Shown piece by piece: positions 9,716-19,660 of a stretch of 44,626 bases of DNA. The notes under the pieces are model-generated. The model did no database searches and was not told where the DNA came from. It was given only the letters and a program-made list of their open reading frames with translations. Origin of the DNA: Clostridiales bacterium (GTDB lineage: Bacteria > Bacillota > Clostridia > Oscillospirales > Acutalibacteraceae). Location of the stretch: assembly GCA_024697575.1 (NCBI GenBank), contig JAILFM010000109.1, forward strand, positions 1 to 44,626, written 5' to 3'. Each line of letters starts with the position of its first letter. The first letter of the stretch is position 1. Both the position numbers and the translations under genes were made by a program.

Positions 9716-10486
9716 ATGAAAATCGGCGTTTGTACGGGAAATATTCCGGAAAACATTGAAATTATCAAACAATCTGGTTTTGATTTTGCGGAGCTCAATT
9801 GCAAAGCCGTTGCCGCTTCCTCCAAGCAGGAACTCGACCGGATAATGAAAATTGATTTTAATATTCTTTCAGCTAATTGCTTTATTGACCACAAGGTTGT
9901 CGGCAGCGAAAGAGATGATAATCTTATTAAAGATTATGTTGAAACAATGATGAATAAAGCCAATTACATCGGTATCAAAAAAACCGTATTTGGCTCGTCC
10001 GGTGCCAGAAAGGTTCCCGGTTATATGACAAGAGAAGAAGCGCGGAGTCAGGTTGTTTCTTTTTTAGGCGATATTGTTGCGCCGATTGCCGACAAATATG
10101 ACATTGACGTTGCAATAGAGCCGTTGAGATTTGGTGAATGTAATTGTATAAATACAATATCCGACGGTGCCGAAATTGCAAACAGAGTCAATCATCCGCG
10201 CATAAAACTTCTTGCAGATTGTTTTCATATGTTTGATAACAAGGAAAGTTTTGATATTTTACCTGAGTACAGCGGTTTACTTATTCATGCGCATACTTCA
10301 AGACCGTATCCGCCGGATGGCAGTGATAACAGAATTTTTCCGAAAACGAATGACGGGTTTAACCAGGCGGATTTTATCAATCAAATAAAAGCGTCAGGAG
10401 TTGATTCGTGCTCAGTAGAGGCAAGAGCCTTTGATTTTAAAGCTGATGTTTCAAAAGCTTATGAAGTTATGAAACAGTTCAGATAA
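9716..10486 (+). CDS. Sugar phosphate isomerase/epimerase (TIM-barrel, AP endonuclease 2-like)
   Basis: MKIGVCTGN..GFDFAEL, AIEPLRFGECNCINTISDGAEIANRV, LLADCFHM. Confidence 0.8.
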   Translation: MKIGVCTGNIPENIEIIKQSGFDFAELNCKAVAASSKQELDRIMKIDFNILSANCFIDHKVVGSERDDNLIKDYVETMMNKANYIGIKKTVFGSSGARKVPGYMTREEARSQVVSFLGDIVAPIADKYDIDVAIEPLRFGECNCINTISDGAEIANRVNHPRIKLLADCFHMFDNKESFDILPEYSGLLIHAHTSRPYPPDGSDNRIFPKTNDGFNQADFINQIKASGVDSCSVEARAFDFKADVSKAYEVMKQFR

Positions 10487-10509
10487 ATATTATTTTGGGG
10501 GATTTGTTT

Positions 10510-12033
10510 ATGAAAACAGATTTTAAAAAAATTGTAAGTGTTCTTCTTTGCTGTCTTATTCTGTCGGGTACACTTACAATTTCATCATTCGCAGTTGATA
10601 CCGCAGTTAATGAAGAGTATGCGCCGTTTCGTATTCATGTTTCGGTTAACGGGGATACTTCTGCACAGAAAGGTTTTTGCTGGTACACCCATGCAATGAC
10701 AGAAAGTAAAATTTCCCTTTTTAATCTTTCAATGGAACCTGTAAACGCCGAAATTGAATATGAAGATGTGTTTGAATGGGGCGGCAATTACTGCCATAAG
10801 GCTCTGGTTAAGGGACTTAAACCCGGTACCGAGTATTATTACACTGTCGGCGACGGAAATGTCAGCAGCTCTGTTGGTACTTTTGTTACCGACGACGGGG
10901 ACAGCGAATTTGAATTTGTTTCAGTCGCAGATATTCAGGCAAGCAGCCTTGAAAACTTTCTTAAAGGCAGAAATACGCTGAACGCCGCTTATAAAACCAT
11001 GCCCGATGCCGAGTTTTATATCAATCTCGGCGATTTTACCAATGACAGTACCAATGAAGAATGGGATTATTATGACAAAGCAGTAACAGATTTCAATCAG
11101 AATACTACTATTGTCCCGATATCCGGCAATCACGATGGCCTCGGCGTTTGGAATTGGTTTAACAATATGTTCAGCCTTGATACAAGCGAAAGTGTCCAGA
11201 CACTTAACGGTGTAAACTATTCATTTGATTACGGCAATGCTCATTTTGCCGTATTGAACACAAACGATGTTCTTTCTGTCAGCATTCCGCAGCTTGTTTG
11301 GCTTTATAAAGATATGAAATCCACCGATAAGGACTGGAAAATTGTTCTTATGCATAAGTCTCCTTACACTTTCGGTAAGGACGGCAAATGGCCCGACGCT
11401 CTCTATCTTCAGCGTGCGCTTACTGCAGTTTGCGATGCCACAAATGTAGACCTCGTTATGAGCGGACATGATCATCAGTATGTACGCACCAAAAAAATAA
11501 AAATGAATATGCAAAATGACAGCGGCACCACTTATGTTCTTTGCGGTACTGCCGGTTCAAAGAGATATGAAATCAGACCTTTCCTTAAAGGACTTTTCAT
11601 GAATATTAATCTTATTGAAAAGATAAATGTTCAAAGAACAACCGATTGGGACGGAACAGGCTGGGAAAAAACCGGTTTTAATCTTGAGGATATGACCAAT
11701 CCCGGCGGTCAATTCAATACCATATCTGTAAAGGGCGGTACACTTACATTTAATTCTTATGTTGCTGCTGACAAACAGTTTGATGACAACGGCAATATTA
11801 TTGAAAGCGAAGATGTTATCACCAATGTTGATTCTTTCGTACTTACAAAAGAAACTGGCAGTAACAAAGCTGAGTATTCAGGTAATAAAAAGACTTCATC
11901 GTTTGTGTTCTATTTAGGAATAATTCCTTCAATGATTTCACTTGCTGTTTACACATTCGGCGAATGGTTCCCCAAATTTATCGTTAATCTTCCTAATCTT
12001 GTTTTTAATGTCATAAAATTTGATATTTTCTGA
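10510..12033 (+). CDS. Secreted/membrane-anchored metallophosphoesterase with purple acid phosphatase-like N-domain
   Basis: Signal peptide, GLKPGTEYYYTVGDG, NLGDFTND, ISGNHD, MSGHDHQY, C-terminal hydrophobic segment; ATG 10510 after GGGGGAT. Confidence 0.88.
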   Translation: MKTDFKKIVSVLLCCLILSGTLTISSFAVDTAVNEEYAPFRIHVSVNGDTSAQKGFCWYTHAMTESKISLFNLSMEPVNAEIEYEDVFEWGGNYCHKALVKGLKPGTEYYYTVGDGNVSSSVGTFVTDDGDSEFEFVSVADIQASSLENFLKGRNTLNAAYKTMPDAEFYINLGDFTNDSTNEEWDYYDKAVTDFNQNTTIVPISGNHDGLGVWNWFNNMFSLDTSESVQTLNGVNYSFDYGNAHFAVLNTNDVLSVSIPQLVWLYKDMKSTDKDWKIVLMHKSPYTFGKDGKWPDALYLQRALTAVCDATNVDLVMSGHDHQYVRTKKIKMNMQNDSGTTYVLCGTAGSKRYEIRPFLKGLFMNINLIEKINVQRTTDWDGTGWEKTGFNLEDMTNPGGQFNTISVKGGTLTFNSYVAADKQFDDNGNIIESEDVITNVDSFVLTKETGSNKAEYSGNKKTSSFVFYLGIIPSMISLAVYTFGEWFPKFIVNLPNLVFNVIKFDIF

Positions 12034-12049
12034 TTTTTCAGTTTTGAAT

Positions 12050-12072
12050 GATTTAATCAGCGTTTCCTTAGA
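12050..12072. repeat. Dispersed short repeat, copy B
   Basis: GATTTAATCAGCGTTTCCTTAGA; reverse complement nearly identical to 29895-29918 and similar to 121-143. Confidence 0.6.
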
Positions 12073-12075
12073 ATG

Positions 12076-12107
12076 CCGGTGCGGCTTTTGCTGTACCGGT
12101 TTTTTTA
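12076..12107 (+). terminator. Intrinsic terminator after the phosphatase gene
   Basis: CCGGTGCGGC-TTTT-GCTGTACCGG (10 bp with two wobbles) followed by a T7 run. Confidence 0.85.
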
Positions 12108-12134
12108 TTTTTTTTACTGTTTTTGTTAAAAAAC

Positions 12135-12163
12135 TTGACAATTGTTACATGTTTATCTATAAT
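12135..12163 (+). promoter_or_regulatory. Consensus sigma-A promoter upstream of lexA
   Basis: TTGACA - exactly 17 nt - TATAAT. Confidence 0.85.
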
Positions 12164-12206
12164 ACATACATAAAACTATATCTTTTGTTTTTCAGGGGTT
12201 GATTAT

Positions 12207-12818
12207 ATGGCACAATATAAACAAGATATGGCTGATAAAATCATTCGTTTTGTTGATGATTTTTATGTTAAATATCTCAGAGCGCCTTCTTTAAGGGAAA
12301 TTGAAAAATATGTTAATGTTTCCCGCCAGACTGTTATGAAATACCTGAAGATGTTAGATGACGAAGGTACAATAACTTATGACGGTCAGCAGGGAATATT
12401 AAAGACAAAATTTATGAGTGAGCTTACGGGCGGCACTATCGTAAAGTTGCCTGTTCTGGGCAGAATAACCTGCGGCAGTCCCGAGGGTAATGTTCAGGAG
12501 CAGCTTGGTGTCTTTGAGTTTCCAAGGACAATGATCGGCAACGGCGAACACTTTGTTCTTATAGCAAGCGGAAATTCAATGATTGGCGCAGGGATAACAG
12601 ACGGCGACTATGTCATTATTAAAAAGCAATCCGATGCAAGGGTTGGTGATATTGTTGCTGTTATGGACGACTCGGGCGACACAACTTTAAAAACCTTAAA
12701 ATTTGATAACGAAAAATTTACCCCTTATTTGCATCCGGAAAATAAAACATATGAGGATATTTATCCGAAAGAAATAAATATTCAGGGTGTTGCGGTTAAG
12801 GTTATTAAAAATCTATAA
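12207..12818 (+). CDS. lexA: LexA-like SOS repressor / S24 autopeptidase
   Basis: HTH APSLREIEKYVNVSRQTVMKYLKMLDDEGTI; ITCGSP cleavage region; catalytic S (ASGNSMIGAGI) and K (DTTLKTL); adjacent to recA. Confidence 0.9.
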   Translation: MAQYKQDMADKIIRFVDDFYVKYLRAPSLREIEKYVNVSRQTVMKYLKMLDDEGTITYDGQQGILKTKFMSELTGGTIVKLPVLGRITCGSPEGNVQEQLGVFEFPRTMIGNGEHFVLIASGNSMIGAGITDGDYVIIKKQSDARVGDIVAVMDDSGDTTLKTLKFDNEKFTPYLHPENKTYEDIYPKEINIQGVAVKVIKNL

Positions 12819-12871
12819 TTTTTTAAAATATATTTGCAGAATAAACTCATTGTAATGATTTCGGAGGGATT

Positions 12872-14002
12872 ATGGCTGAAAAAGTTAAACTTTCACCTGA
12901 AGAGCAAAAACAGCTTGCGTTAAAGACAGCGCTTGAAAAAATCGAAAAAGCATACGGAAAGGGCTCGATAATGCGCCTTGGCGACAATAAGGCTCTTAAT
13001 GTTGATGTTATATCAACAGGCTCTTTTATGCTTGATATAGCCACCGGTGTCGGCGGTCTCCCAAAGGGAAGAATAATTGAAATTTACGGTCCCGAGTCTT
13101 CGGGCAAAACAACCCTTGCGCTTCACTGCGTTGCAGAGTGTCAGAAGGCGGGCGGAGTTGCCGCATTTGTTGATGCTGAACACGCTTTGGATCCCGTTTA
13201 CGCAAGCGCTTTGGGAGTTGATATAGATCAGCTTCTTGTTTCACAGCCTGATAACGGTGAACAGGCTCTTGAGATAACCGAGGCTCTTATTCGTTCAAAT
13301 GCCGTGGAAATTCTTGTTGTTGACTCAGTTGCCGCTCTTGTTCCAAAAAGTGAAATTGAGGGCGAAATGGGCGATTCACATGTAGGAGCTCATGCAAGGC
13401 TGATGTCACAGGCATTGAGAAAAATTACAGGCGCAGTTTCTAAATCCAACTGTGTTGTTATTTTCATCAATCAGTTAAGAGAAAAGGTCGGCGTTGTATA
13501 TGGCAATCCGGAAGTTACAACCGGCGGAAGAGCACTTAAGTTCTATTCATCGATGAGACTTGATGTTCGTAAAGGTGAGCCTATCAAGTCCGGAAGCGAA
13601 GTAATCGGCAACAAAACAAAAGTTAAGGTTGTTAAAAACAAAGTTGCTCCTCCGTTTAAGGTTGCGGAATTTGATATTCTTTACGGCAAGGGAATATCAC
13701 GAATGGGCGAGATTGTTGATGCGGCGCTTCAGCTTGATATTATCAGCCAAAGCGGTTCGTGGTTCTCATACAAAGGTGAAAAACTCGGTCAGGGCAAAGA
13801 CAGGATAACCGCTTTAATAAACAGCAATGAGTCTTTGAAAAAAGAAATTGAAGAAAAGGTCAGCTCTTCTCTTTCTAAATTGTCCGATAAATCCGAAAAA
13901 TCTTCAACAGCTTCCGAAGAAAGAGAAATCCCTCAACCCGTGCCGATGTCCAAACCGGCCGCAAGAGCAAAACTTGATATTCTTGTTGACGAAGATGAAT
14001 AA
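12872..14002 (+). CDS. recA: Recombinase RecA
   Basis: [60 protein letters not shown]. Confidence 0.99.
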   Translation: MAEKVKLSPEEQKQLALKTALEKIEKAYGKGSIMRLGDNKALNVDVISTGSFMLDIATGVGGLPKGRIIEIYGPESSGKTTLALHCVAECQKAGGVAAFVDAEHALDPVYASALGVDIDQLLVSQPDNGEQALEITEALIRSNAVEILVVDSVAALVPKSEIEGEMGDSHVGAHARLMSQALRKITGAVSKSNCVVIFINQLREKVGVVYGNPEVTTGGRALKFYSSMRLDVRKGEPIKSGSEVIGNKTKVKVVKNKVAPPFKVAEFDILYGKGISRMGEIVDAALQLDIISQSGSWFSYKGEKLGQGKDRITALINSNESLKKEIEEKVSSSLSKLSDKSEKSSTASEEREIPQPVPMSKPAARAKLDILVDEDE

Positions 14003-14004
14003 TA

Positions 14005-14637
14005 ATGAAGATTTTTGCAAAACCGGGCAAAGGCGATAAGATTCATATTCTTATTGACGGTGAATACCGTTTTACCGTTGACAGTGATTTCTGGTATTCG
14101 TGTCCATACAGAACTGTAAAAGAAATTAACGATGGCGGCGAAGATGAATTTTTAGAGCTTATAGGTACAAGACACGCATTTTTATCGGGTTTAAGAATTC
14201 TTTCTTACGGCGATCACCCAAAAAAAGAAACCGTACAGCGTTTGTGCCAAAAAGGCAATAAGCGTGAATATGCCGAAAAAGCTGCCGAGCTTCTTGAATA
14301 TTATGGCTATATCAATGATTCAAGATTTGCCGAAAATTTTGCCTTCAGGTTAATTAATGACAAGGGAATGAGTCTGAGGGGAATAAGATATGAGCTTAAG
14401 CGAAGAGGAGTATCCGACGAAATAACAGCACAAGTACTAAGTGAAATTGATTTTGACAGTCAGTCGGAAATTATATATTCTCTTGTTGAAAAAAAATACT
14501 TTAAGTATCTGAATGATGAAAAAGGCAGGCGAAAAGTCTTTAACGCTCTTGTTCGCTTAGGATATTCTTATTCTGATATTAAAAGCGTTTTAAATAAGTT
14601 TGAAACCGATACCGAAATTGAGGATTTTTATGAATAA
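14005..14637 (+). CDS. recX: Regulatory protein RecX
   Basis: YINDSRFAENFAFRLINDKGMSLRGIRYELKRRGVSDEI; directly after recA. Confidence 0.92.
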   Translation: MKIFAKPGKGDKIHILIDGEYRFTVDSDFWYSCPYRTVKEINDGGEDEFLELIGTRHAFLSGLRILSYGDHPKKETVQRLCQKGNKREYAEKAAELLEYYGYINDSRFAENFAFRLINDKGMSLRGIRYELKRRGVSDEITAQVLSEIDFDSQSEIIYSLVEKKYFKYLNDEKGRRKVFNALVRLGYSYSDIKSVLNKFETDTEIEDFYE

Positions 14638-15955
14638 AAAAATCGGTATGATATCCCTTGGATGTCCCAAAAATCAGGTTGATGCCGAAAGAATGCTCGC
14701 TCAGCTGTGTGATGCAGGGTATGAAATTTCAGAAAACTCTGAAGAATTGGATGCTGTCATAATAAACACTTGCGGATTTATTGATGCTGCTAAAGAAGAG
14801 GCAATAGAAAATATCCTTGAAATGGCTCAGTATAAGCAGGCAGGGCTGATAAAAAAAATTATTGTTACAGGCTGTCTTGCCCAGCGTTATTCAGATGAAA
14901 TTCTTAAAGAAATTCCCGAAGTAGACGGAGTCATCGGTATCGGCGCAAACGCAGATATTGTTTCGCTTGTAAATAAAGTTTTATCGGGTGAAACATTTTG
15001 CAAAATACCCGCAAAAAATGAATTGCCTTTATCCGGTAAACGCGTGCTGTCAACACCGGAACACTGGGCATATCTAAAGATTTCCGACGGCTGTATGAAC
15101 AGATGCGCATATTGCGCAATACCCGGAATAAGAGGGGATTTGCGCTCTGTTAAACCGGGGGATGTTATATCCGAAGCGCATGAACTTGCAAAATCAGGTG
15201 TTAAAGAGCTTATAATTGTTGCTCAGGACACTACCAATTACGGATATGATTTATTTGGAAAGAGCGCTTTGCCGTCACTTCTAAAAGAACTGTGCAAAAT
15301 TGATGGTATAAAGTGGATAAGGCTACTGTACTGTTATCCGGATAAGATTACAGATGAACTTCTTTCTGTTATGAAATCCGAAGAAAAAATTCTGCACTAT
15401 ATTGATTTGCCGTTACAGCATGCCGATGATGCGGTTCTTAAAAGAATGAACAGGCGAGGAGACCGTAAACTTTTGGAAACTGTAATTGATAAAATACGGT
15501 CCACTCTTCCCGATGCTGTTATCAGAACAACCTTTATGGTCGGCTTTCCCGGTGAAAGTGATAAGGAATTTGAAACTCTTGCAGGGTTTGTAAAAAAAAT
15601 CAGGTTTGACCGTATGGGATGCTTTGCTTTCTCTCCAGAAGAGGGAACACCGGCTTTTGATATGCCTAATCAAATTGATGAGAAAATAAAAGCAAAACGC
15701 GGCGAAATACTTATGCAAAGTCAGCTTATGATAACAGATGAGATTAATTCTCAAAAAATCGGTAAAGTATTTGAAGTAATTGTCGACGATTTTGACGAAG
15801 AAAACAATGAATACGTCGGCAGAACATATATGGATGCGCCTGAAATTGACGGAATTGTTCGTTTTACAGATAGTAATGTTTTGAAGAAAGGCGATTTTGT
15901 AAAAGTTGAAATAACGGATTATTCAGATTATGATTTAATCGGTGTTCGTATATAA
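14630..15955 (+). CDS. rimO: Ribosomal protein S12 methylthiotransferase RimO
   Basis: IGMISLGCPKNQVDAERML, KISDGCMNRCAYCAIPGIRG (radical SAM CxxxCxxC), C-terminal TRAM; start ATG 14630. Confidence 0.96.
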   Translation: MNKKIGMISLGCPKNQVDAERMLAQLCDAGYEISENSEELDAVIINTCGFIDAAKEEAIENILEMAQYKQAGLIKKIIVTGCLAQRYSDEILKEIPEVDGVIGIGANADIVSLVNKVLSGETFCKIPAKNELPLSGKRVLSTPEHWAYLKISDGCMNRCAYCAIPGIRGDLRSVKPGDVISEAHELAKSGVKELIIVAQDTTNYGYDLFGKSALPSLLKELCKIDGIKWIRLLYCYPDKITDELLSVMKSEEKILHYIDLPLQHADDAVLKRMNRRGDRKLLETVIDKIRSTLPDAVIRTTFMVGFPGESDKEFETLAGFVKKIRFDRMGCFAFSPEEGTPAFDMPNQIDEKIKAKRGEILMQSQLMITDEINSQKIGKVFEVIVDDFDEENNEYVGRTYMDAPEIDGIVRFTDSNVLKKGDFVKVEITDYSDYDLIGVRI

Positions 15956-15998
15956 ATATAATCAAAGATCCAACATAATAAAGAGCCGGAGGCAGATT

Positions 15999-16652
15999 TT
16001 GTTTCGCAATTTAAAAGAAGATATTTCCACAGTTAAATCCAGAGACCCCGCTGCTCGGTCGATTATAGAAATATTGTTTTTATACCCCGGTATTAAAGCT
16101 ATACGAATGCACAGAAAAGCATATTGGTTTTATAACCATGGTTTCTTTTTTATTGCAAGGTGGATATCGCAAAGAGCTTCCCGAAAAACCGGCATAGAGA
16201 TACATCCTGCCGCAAAAATAGGTAAGAGACTGTTTATTGACCACGGTACAGGTGTTGTTATAGGTGAAACTACAATTATCGGTGACGACTGTACCTTGTA
16301 TCAGGGGGTTACACTCGGCGGTACGGGTAAAGAAACCGGTAAGCGTCATCCGACTTTAGGCAATAATGTAATGGTTGGCAGCGGCGCTAAAATTCTCGGT
16401 CCCGTACAAATCGGCAATAACAGCCGCATTGCATCGGGTGCTGTTGTCTTAAGAAATATTCCCGAAAATTGTACGGCTGTCGGTGTTCCTGCAAGGGTTG
16501 TGAAAAAAGACGGCAAAAGAATTGTTGACGACCTTGATCAGGTTCATTTTACAGACCCGGTTATGGAAAAGCTCAGGCGGCTTGAAAATGAAGTGCATCA
16601 TTTAAAAAAAGAATTAAAAAAAGTTGAGGGTCATAAAAATGAGGATATTTAA
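15999..16652 (+). CDS. cysE: Serine O-acetyltransferase
   Basis: Hexapeptide acyltransferase: HPAAKIGKRLFIDHGTGVVIGETTIIGDDCTLYQGVTLGGTGKETGKRHPTLG; TTG start 15999 preceded by GGAGG. Confidence 0.92.
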   Translation: MFRNLKEDISTVKSRDPAARSIIEILFLYPGIKAIRMHRKAYWFYNHGFFFIARWISQRASRKTGIEIHPAAKIGKRLFIDHGTGVVIGETTIIGDDCTLYQGVTLGGTGKETGKRHPTLGNNVMVGSGAKILGPVQIGNNSRIASGAVVLRNIPENCTAVGVPARVVKKDGKRIVDDLDQVHFTDPVMEKLRRLENEVHHLKKELKKVEGHKNEDI

Positions 16653-18030
16653 TACATTAACAAGGGAAAAGCAGACATTTGTTCCTATTGAGCCGGGTAA
16701 AGCCCGCATCTATGCCTGCGGTCCAACTGTATATAACTATATTCATATCGGAAACGCAAGACCGCTGTGTGTCTTTGATGTTCTCAGAAGATACCTTGAA
16801 TATATCGGTTATGATGTAACTTTTGTTCAGAATTTTACGGATATTGACGATAAGATAATAAAAAAAGCAAACGAGGACGGAACTGATTATTTAACAGTTT
16901 CCAAAAAGTTTATTGATGAGTTTTGGATTGATGCAAAAGGTCTTAATTTCAGAAAAGCCGATATTCATCCTCTTGCTACCGAAAACATTGATAAAATAAT
17001 TGAAATCGTAACAGGTCTTATCGAAAAAGGACACGCTTATGTCGTTGACGGTGATGTATATTTTGCAACAAACACTTTCCCGGAATACGGTAAGCTGTCA
17101 CATCAGCCGCTTGAAGACCTTGAAGCCGGCGCAAGAATAATGATTGGTGACATTAAGCGTAATCCTATGGACTTTGCTCTTTGGAAAAAGGCAAAGCCGG
17201 GTGAACCATATTGGGAATCTCCCTGGGGTCAGGGAAGACCGGGCTGGCATATTGAATGTTCCGCAATGAATATCCGTTATCTTGGCGAAAGCATAGATAT
17301 TCACTGCGGCGGTCAGGATTTGATTTTTCCGCACCACGAAAATGAAATTGCGCAAAGCGAATGCTTTACCGGTAAACCGTTTGCAAATTACTGGATGCAC
17401 AACGGGTATATCAATGTAGACAATGTTAAGATGTCAAAATCACTCGGTAATTTCTTTACTGTCAGAGATGTTGCGGAAAAGTACGGATATGAGCCCATCA
17501 GATACTTAATGATTTCTTCTTCATACAGAAGTCCGATTAATTACAGCGTTGATATTATTGAGCAGTGCAAGGCGTCGCTTCAACGTCTTTATAACTGCAG
17601 GGATAATATTGATTTTGAGCTGAAAAATGCTGCTGACGGTGAAATTGATGCCGGAATAAAAGATCAATGCGATAAAAGAGTAGCTCAATTTAAAGATGCA
17701 ATGGATGATGATCTTAACACAGCAGACGGAATTGCCGCTGTTTTTGATCTTGTTAAAGATATCAATACGCTTGTTTTAAACAAAGGGTCATCCAAGGCAA
17801 CAATCAGTTACGCTGCCGAAAAATTTGATGAATTGACCAATGTTCTCGGTCTTATGTATAATCGAAATAAAGAAGAAACAGATGATGAAATTGAGGAATT
17901 AATTAATCAGCGTACTCTTGCGCGCAAAGATAAAAACTGGGCTAAAGCCGATGAAATTCGCGATAAATTAAAGAATATGGGTATAATTCTTGAGGATACA
18001 CCCAACGGAATTAAATGGCACAGACAATAA
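16639..18030 (+). CDS. cysS: Cysteinyl-tRNA synthetase
   Basis: YACGPTVYNYIHIGNARP, GWHIECSAM, KMSKSLGNF. Confidence 0.98.
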   Translation: MRIFNTLTREKQTFVPIEPGKARIYACGPTVYNYIHIGNARPLCVFDVLRRYLEYIGYDVTFVQNFTDIDDKIIKKANEDGTDYLTVSKKFIDEFWIDAKGLNFRKADIHPLATENIDKIIEIVTGLIEKGHAYVVDGDVYFATNTFPEYGKLSHQPLEDLEAGARIMIGDIKRNPMDFALWKKAKPGEPYWESPWGQGRPGWHIECSAMNIRYLGESIDIHCGGQDLIFPHHENEIAQSECFTGKPFANYWMHNGYINVDNVKMSKSLGNFFTVRDVAEKYGYEPIRYLMISSSYRSPINYSVDIIEQCKASLQRLYNCRDNIDFELKNAADGEIDAGIKDQCDKRVAQFKDAMDDDLNTADGIAAVFDLVKDINTLVLNKGSSKATISYAAEKFDELTNVLGLMYNRNKEETDDEIEELINQRTLARKDKNWAKADEIRDKLKNMGIILEDTPNGIKWHRQ

Positions 18031-18046
18031 AATCTTTGCTTTTTTT

Positions 18047-18090
18047 GAAGAAGATGTTTGTCATTTTATATGTGCAAATATCTTCTTTTT
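18047..18090 (+). terminator. Intrinsic terminator after cysS
   Basis: GAAGAAGATGTTTG ... CAAATATCTTCTTTTT inverted repeat ending in a T-run. Confidence 0.65.
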
Positions 18091-18123
18091 AATAGATTAT
18101 CATAATTAACACTTGATTATATA

Positions 18124-18870
18124 ATGGAATTAAAAGATTTTTTTAAGAATAATAATAAAGCGGCTGTTGCGTTTTCCGGCGGTATTGATTCTTCGTTTTT
18201 ACTTTATGAGGCAAAGAAATACGGAGCTGATATAACTGCATATTTTGTTAACTCTGCTTTTCAGCCGGAATTTGAACTGAATAATGCGTTGGATTTCTCG
18301 AGGAAATACAATATACCTTTAAAAATTGTTGATTTTGATGTTTTATCCTGCAATGATGTAATACAGAATAACTGTGAAAGATGTTATTATTGCAAGAAAA
18401 GAATTTTCAGCTTAATTAAAAGTGCTACCGAAAAAGACGGATACACTCTTTTAATTGACGGAACCAATGCTTCAGACAAAGAAACAGATCGCCCCGGTAT
18501 GGCAGCTTTGAAAGAATTGGGTGTAGTTTCTCCGCTTAAAGAATGCGGCATTACAAAAGAAGAAATACTGCTGCGTTCTAAAGAAGAAGATATAATTTGC
18601 AATAATTTATTTTCGTATTCATGTCTTGCAACCAGAATTCCTTTTGGAGAGCATATAACAAAAGAAAAACTTGAAATAACAGAAAAAGCTGAAAAATATT
18701 TATACACACTCGGATTTCGTGATTTCAGGGTAAGAACAGTAAATTCAAACGCAAAAATTCAGTTAAAAGCTTCGCAATTTGAACTTATCTTGAAGAAACG
18801 ATATGATGTTTTAAACTATTTAAGACAGTTTTATCCTTCTGTTTGCCTTGACTTGGAGGAAAGAAAATGA
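18124..18870 (+). CDS. larE: LarE, ATP-dependent sulfur transferase for nickel-pincer nucleotide
   Basis: AVAFSGGIDSSFLL (PP-loop), CERCYYCKKRIF, YSCLATRIPFGEHIT. Confidence 0.93.
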   Translation: MELKDFFKNNNKAAVAFSGGIDSSFLLYEAKKYGADITAYFVNSAFQPEFELNNALDFSRKYNIPLKIVDFDVLSCNDVIQNNCERCYYCKKRIFSLIKSATEKDGYTLLIDGTNASDKETDRPGMAALKELGVVSPLKECGITKEEILLRSKEEDIICNNLFSYSCLATRIPFGEHITKEKLEITEKAEKYLYTLGFRDFRVRTVNSNAKIQLKASQFELILKKRYDVLNYLRQFYPSVCLDLEERK

Positions 18871-19619
18871 ATAACGAAGTATGCTCACTTCTTGAAAATG
18901 TAAGGAACGGAACTGTCAGTGTTGACGATGCGTTGCTTAAACTTAAAAAGGAACCGTTTGAAGATTTAGACTTTGCTAAAATTGATTATCACCGTACTGT
19001 CCGCCAAGGTATGCCTGAGGTAATCTACGGCGCGGGTAAAACCTTAAAACAAATAGTTTTAATTGCGGATAATATGCTTAAAAACGGCGAAAACAGAATA
19101 TTAATAACACGTATTGACAAAAAAAATGCCGATGAGCTGTCACAGTCCTTCAATTTAAACTATTATGATGAAGCCCGTATTGCTATTATCGGCGATATGC
19201 CCGAGCCTGACGGAATAGGCAAAATTGTTGTTCTTACAGCCGGTACTTCCGATATTCCGGTTGCTCAGGAAGCGGCTGTTACAGCCGAGGCCTTCGGTAA
19301 TGAAGTTGTAAGGCTGTTTGATGTCGGTGTTGCCGGTCTTCACAGACTGCTTAGTTTTTTAGATGATATTATGTCTGCAACTGTTATCATTGCAATCGCC
19401 GGTATGGAAGGCGCACTGGCGAGTGTTGTCGGCGGTTTGGCTGACTGCCCGGTTATAGCTGTGCCTACAAGTGTCGGTTACGGTTCATCTTTTGGCGGTT
19501 TTGCTGCGCTGTTATCAATGCTTAACAGCTGTGCTTCGGGTGTCAGTGTGGTGAATATTGACAACGGTTTCGGAGCCGGCTATCTGGCGGGAATGATAAA
19601 TCATATTGGTAAGAAATAG
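18867..19619 (+). CDS. larB: LarB, nickel-pincer cofactor biosynthesis
   Basis: IDYHRTVRQGMPEVIYGAGKT, TAGTSDIPVAQEA, DVGVAGLHRLL, AGMEGALASVVGGL. Confidence 0.95.
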   Translation: MNNEVCSLLENVRNGTVSVDDALLKLKKEPFEDLDFAKIDYHRTVRQGMPEVIYGAGKTLKQIVLIADNMLKNGENRILITRIDKKNADELSQSFNLNYYDEARIAIIGDMPEPDGIGKIVVLTAGTSDIPVAQEAAVTAEAFGNEVVRLFDVGVAGLHRLLSFLDDIMSATVIIAIAGMEGALASVVGGLADCPVIAVPTSVGYGSSFGGFAALLSMLNSCASGVSVVNIDNGFGAGYLAGMINHIGKK

Positions 19620-19660
19620 TTAATTCTTTTTGTATTTATTAGAAAACAGAGGCGTGATTT

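Noticed and set aside
15956-15998. T-box or cysteine-responsive leader before cysE
   Set aside because: Only about 40 nt between rimO and cysE; no T-box motif or terminator/antiterminator.
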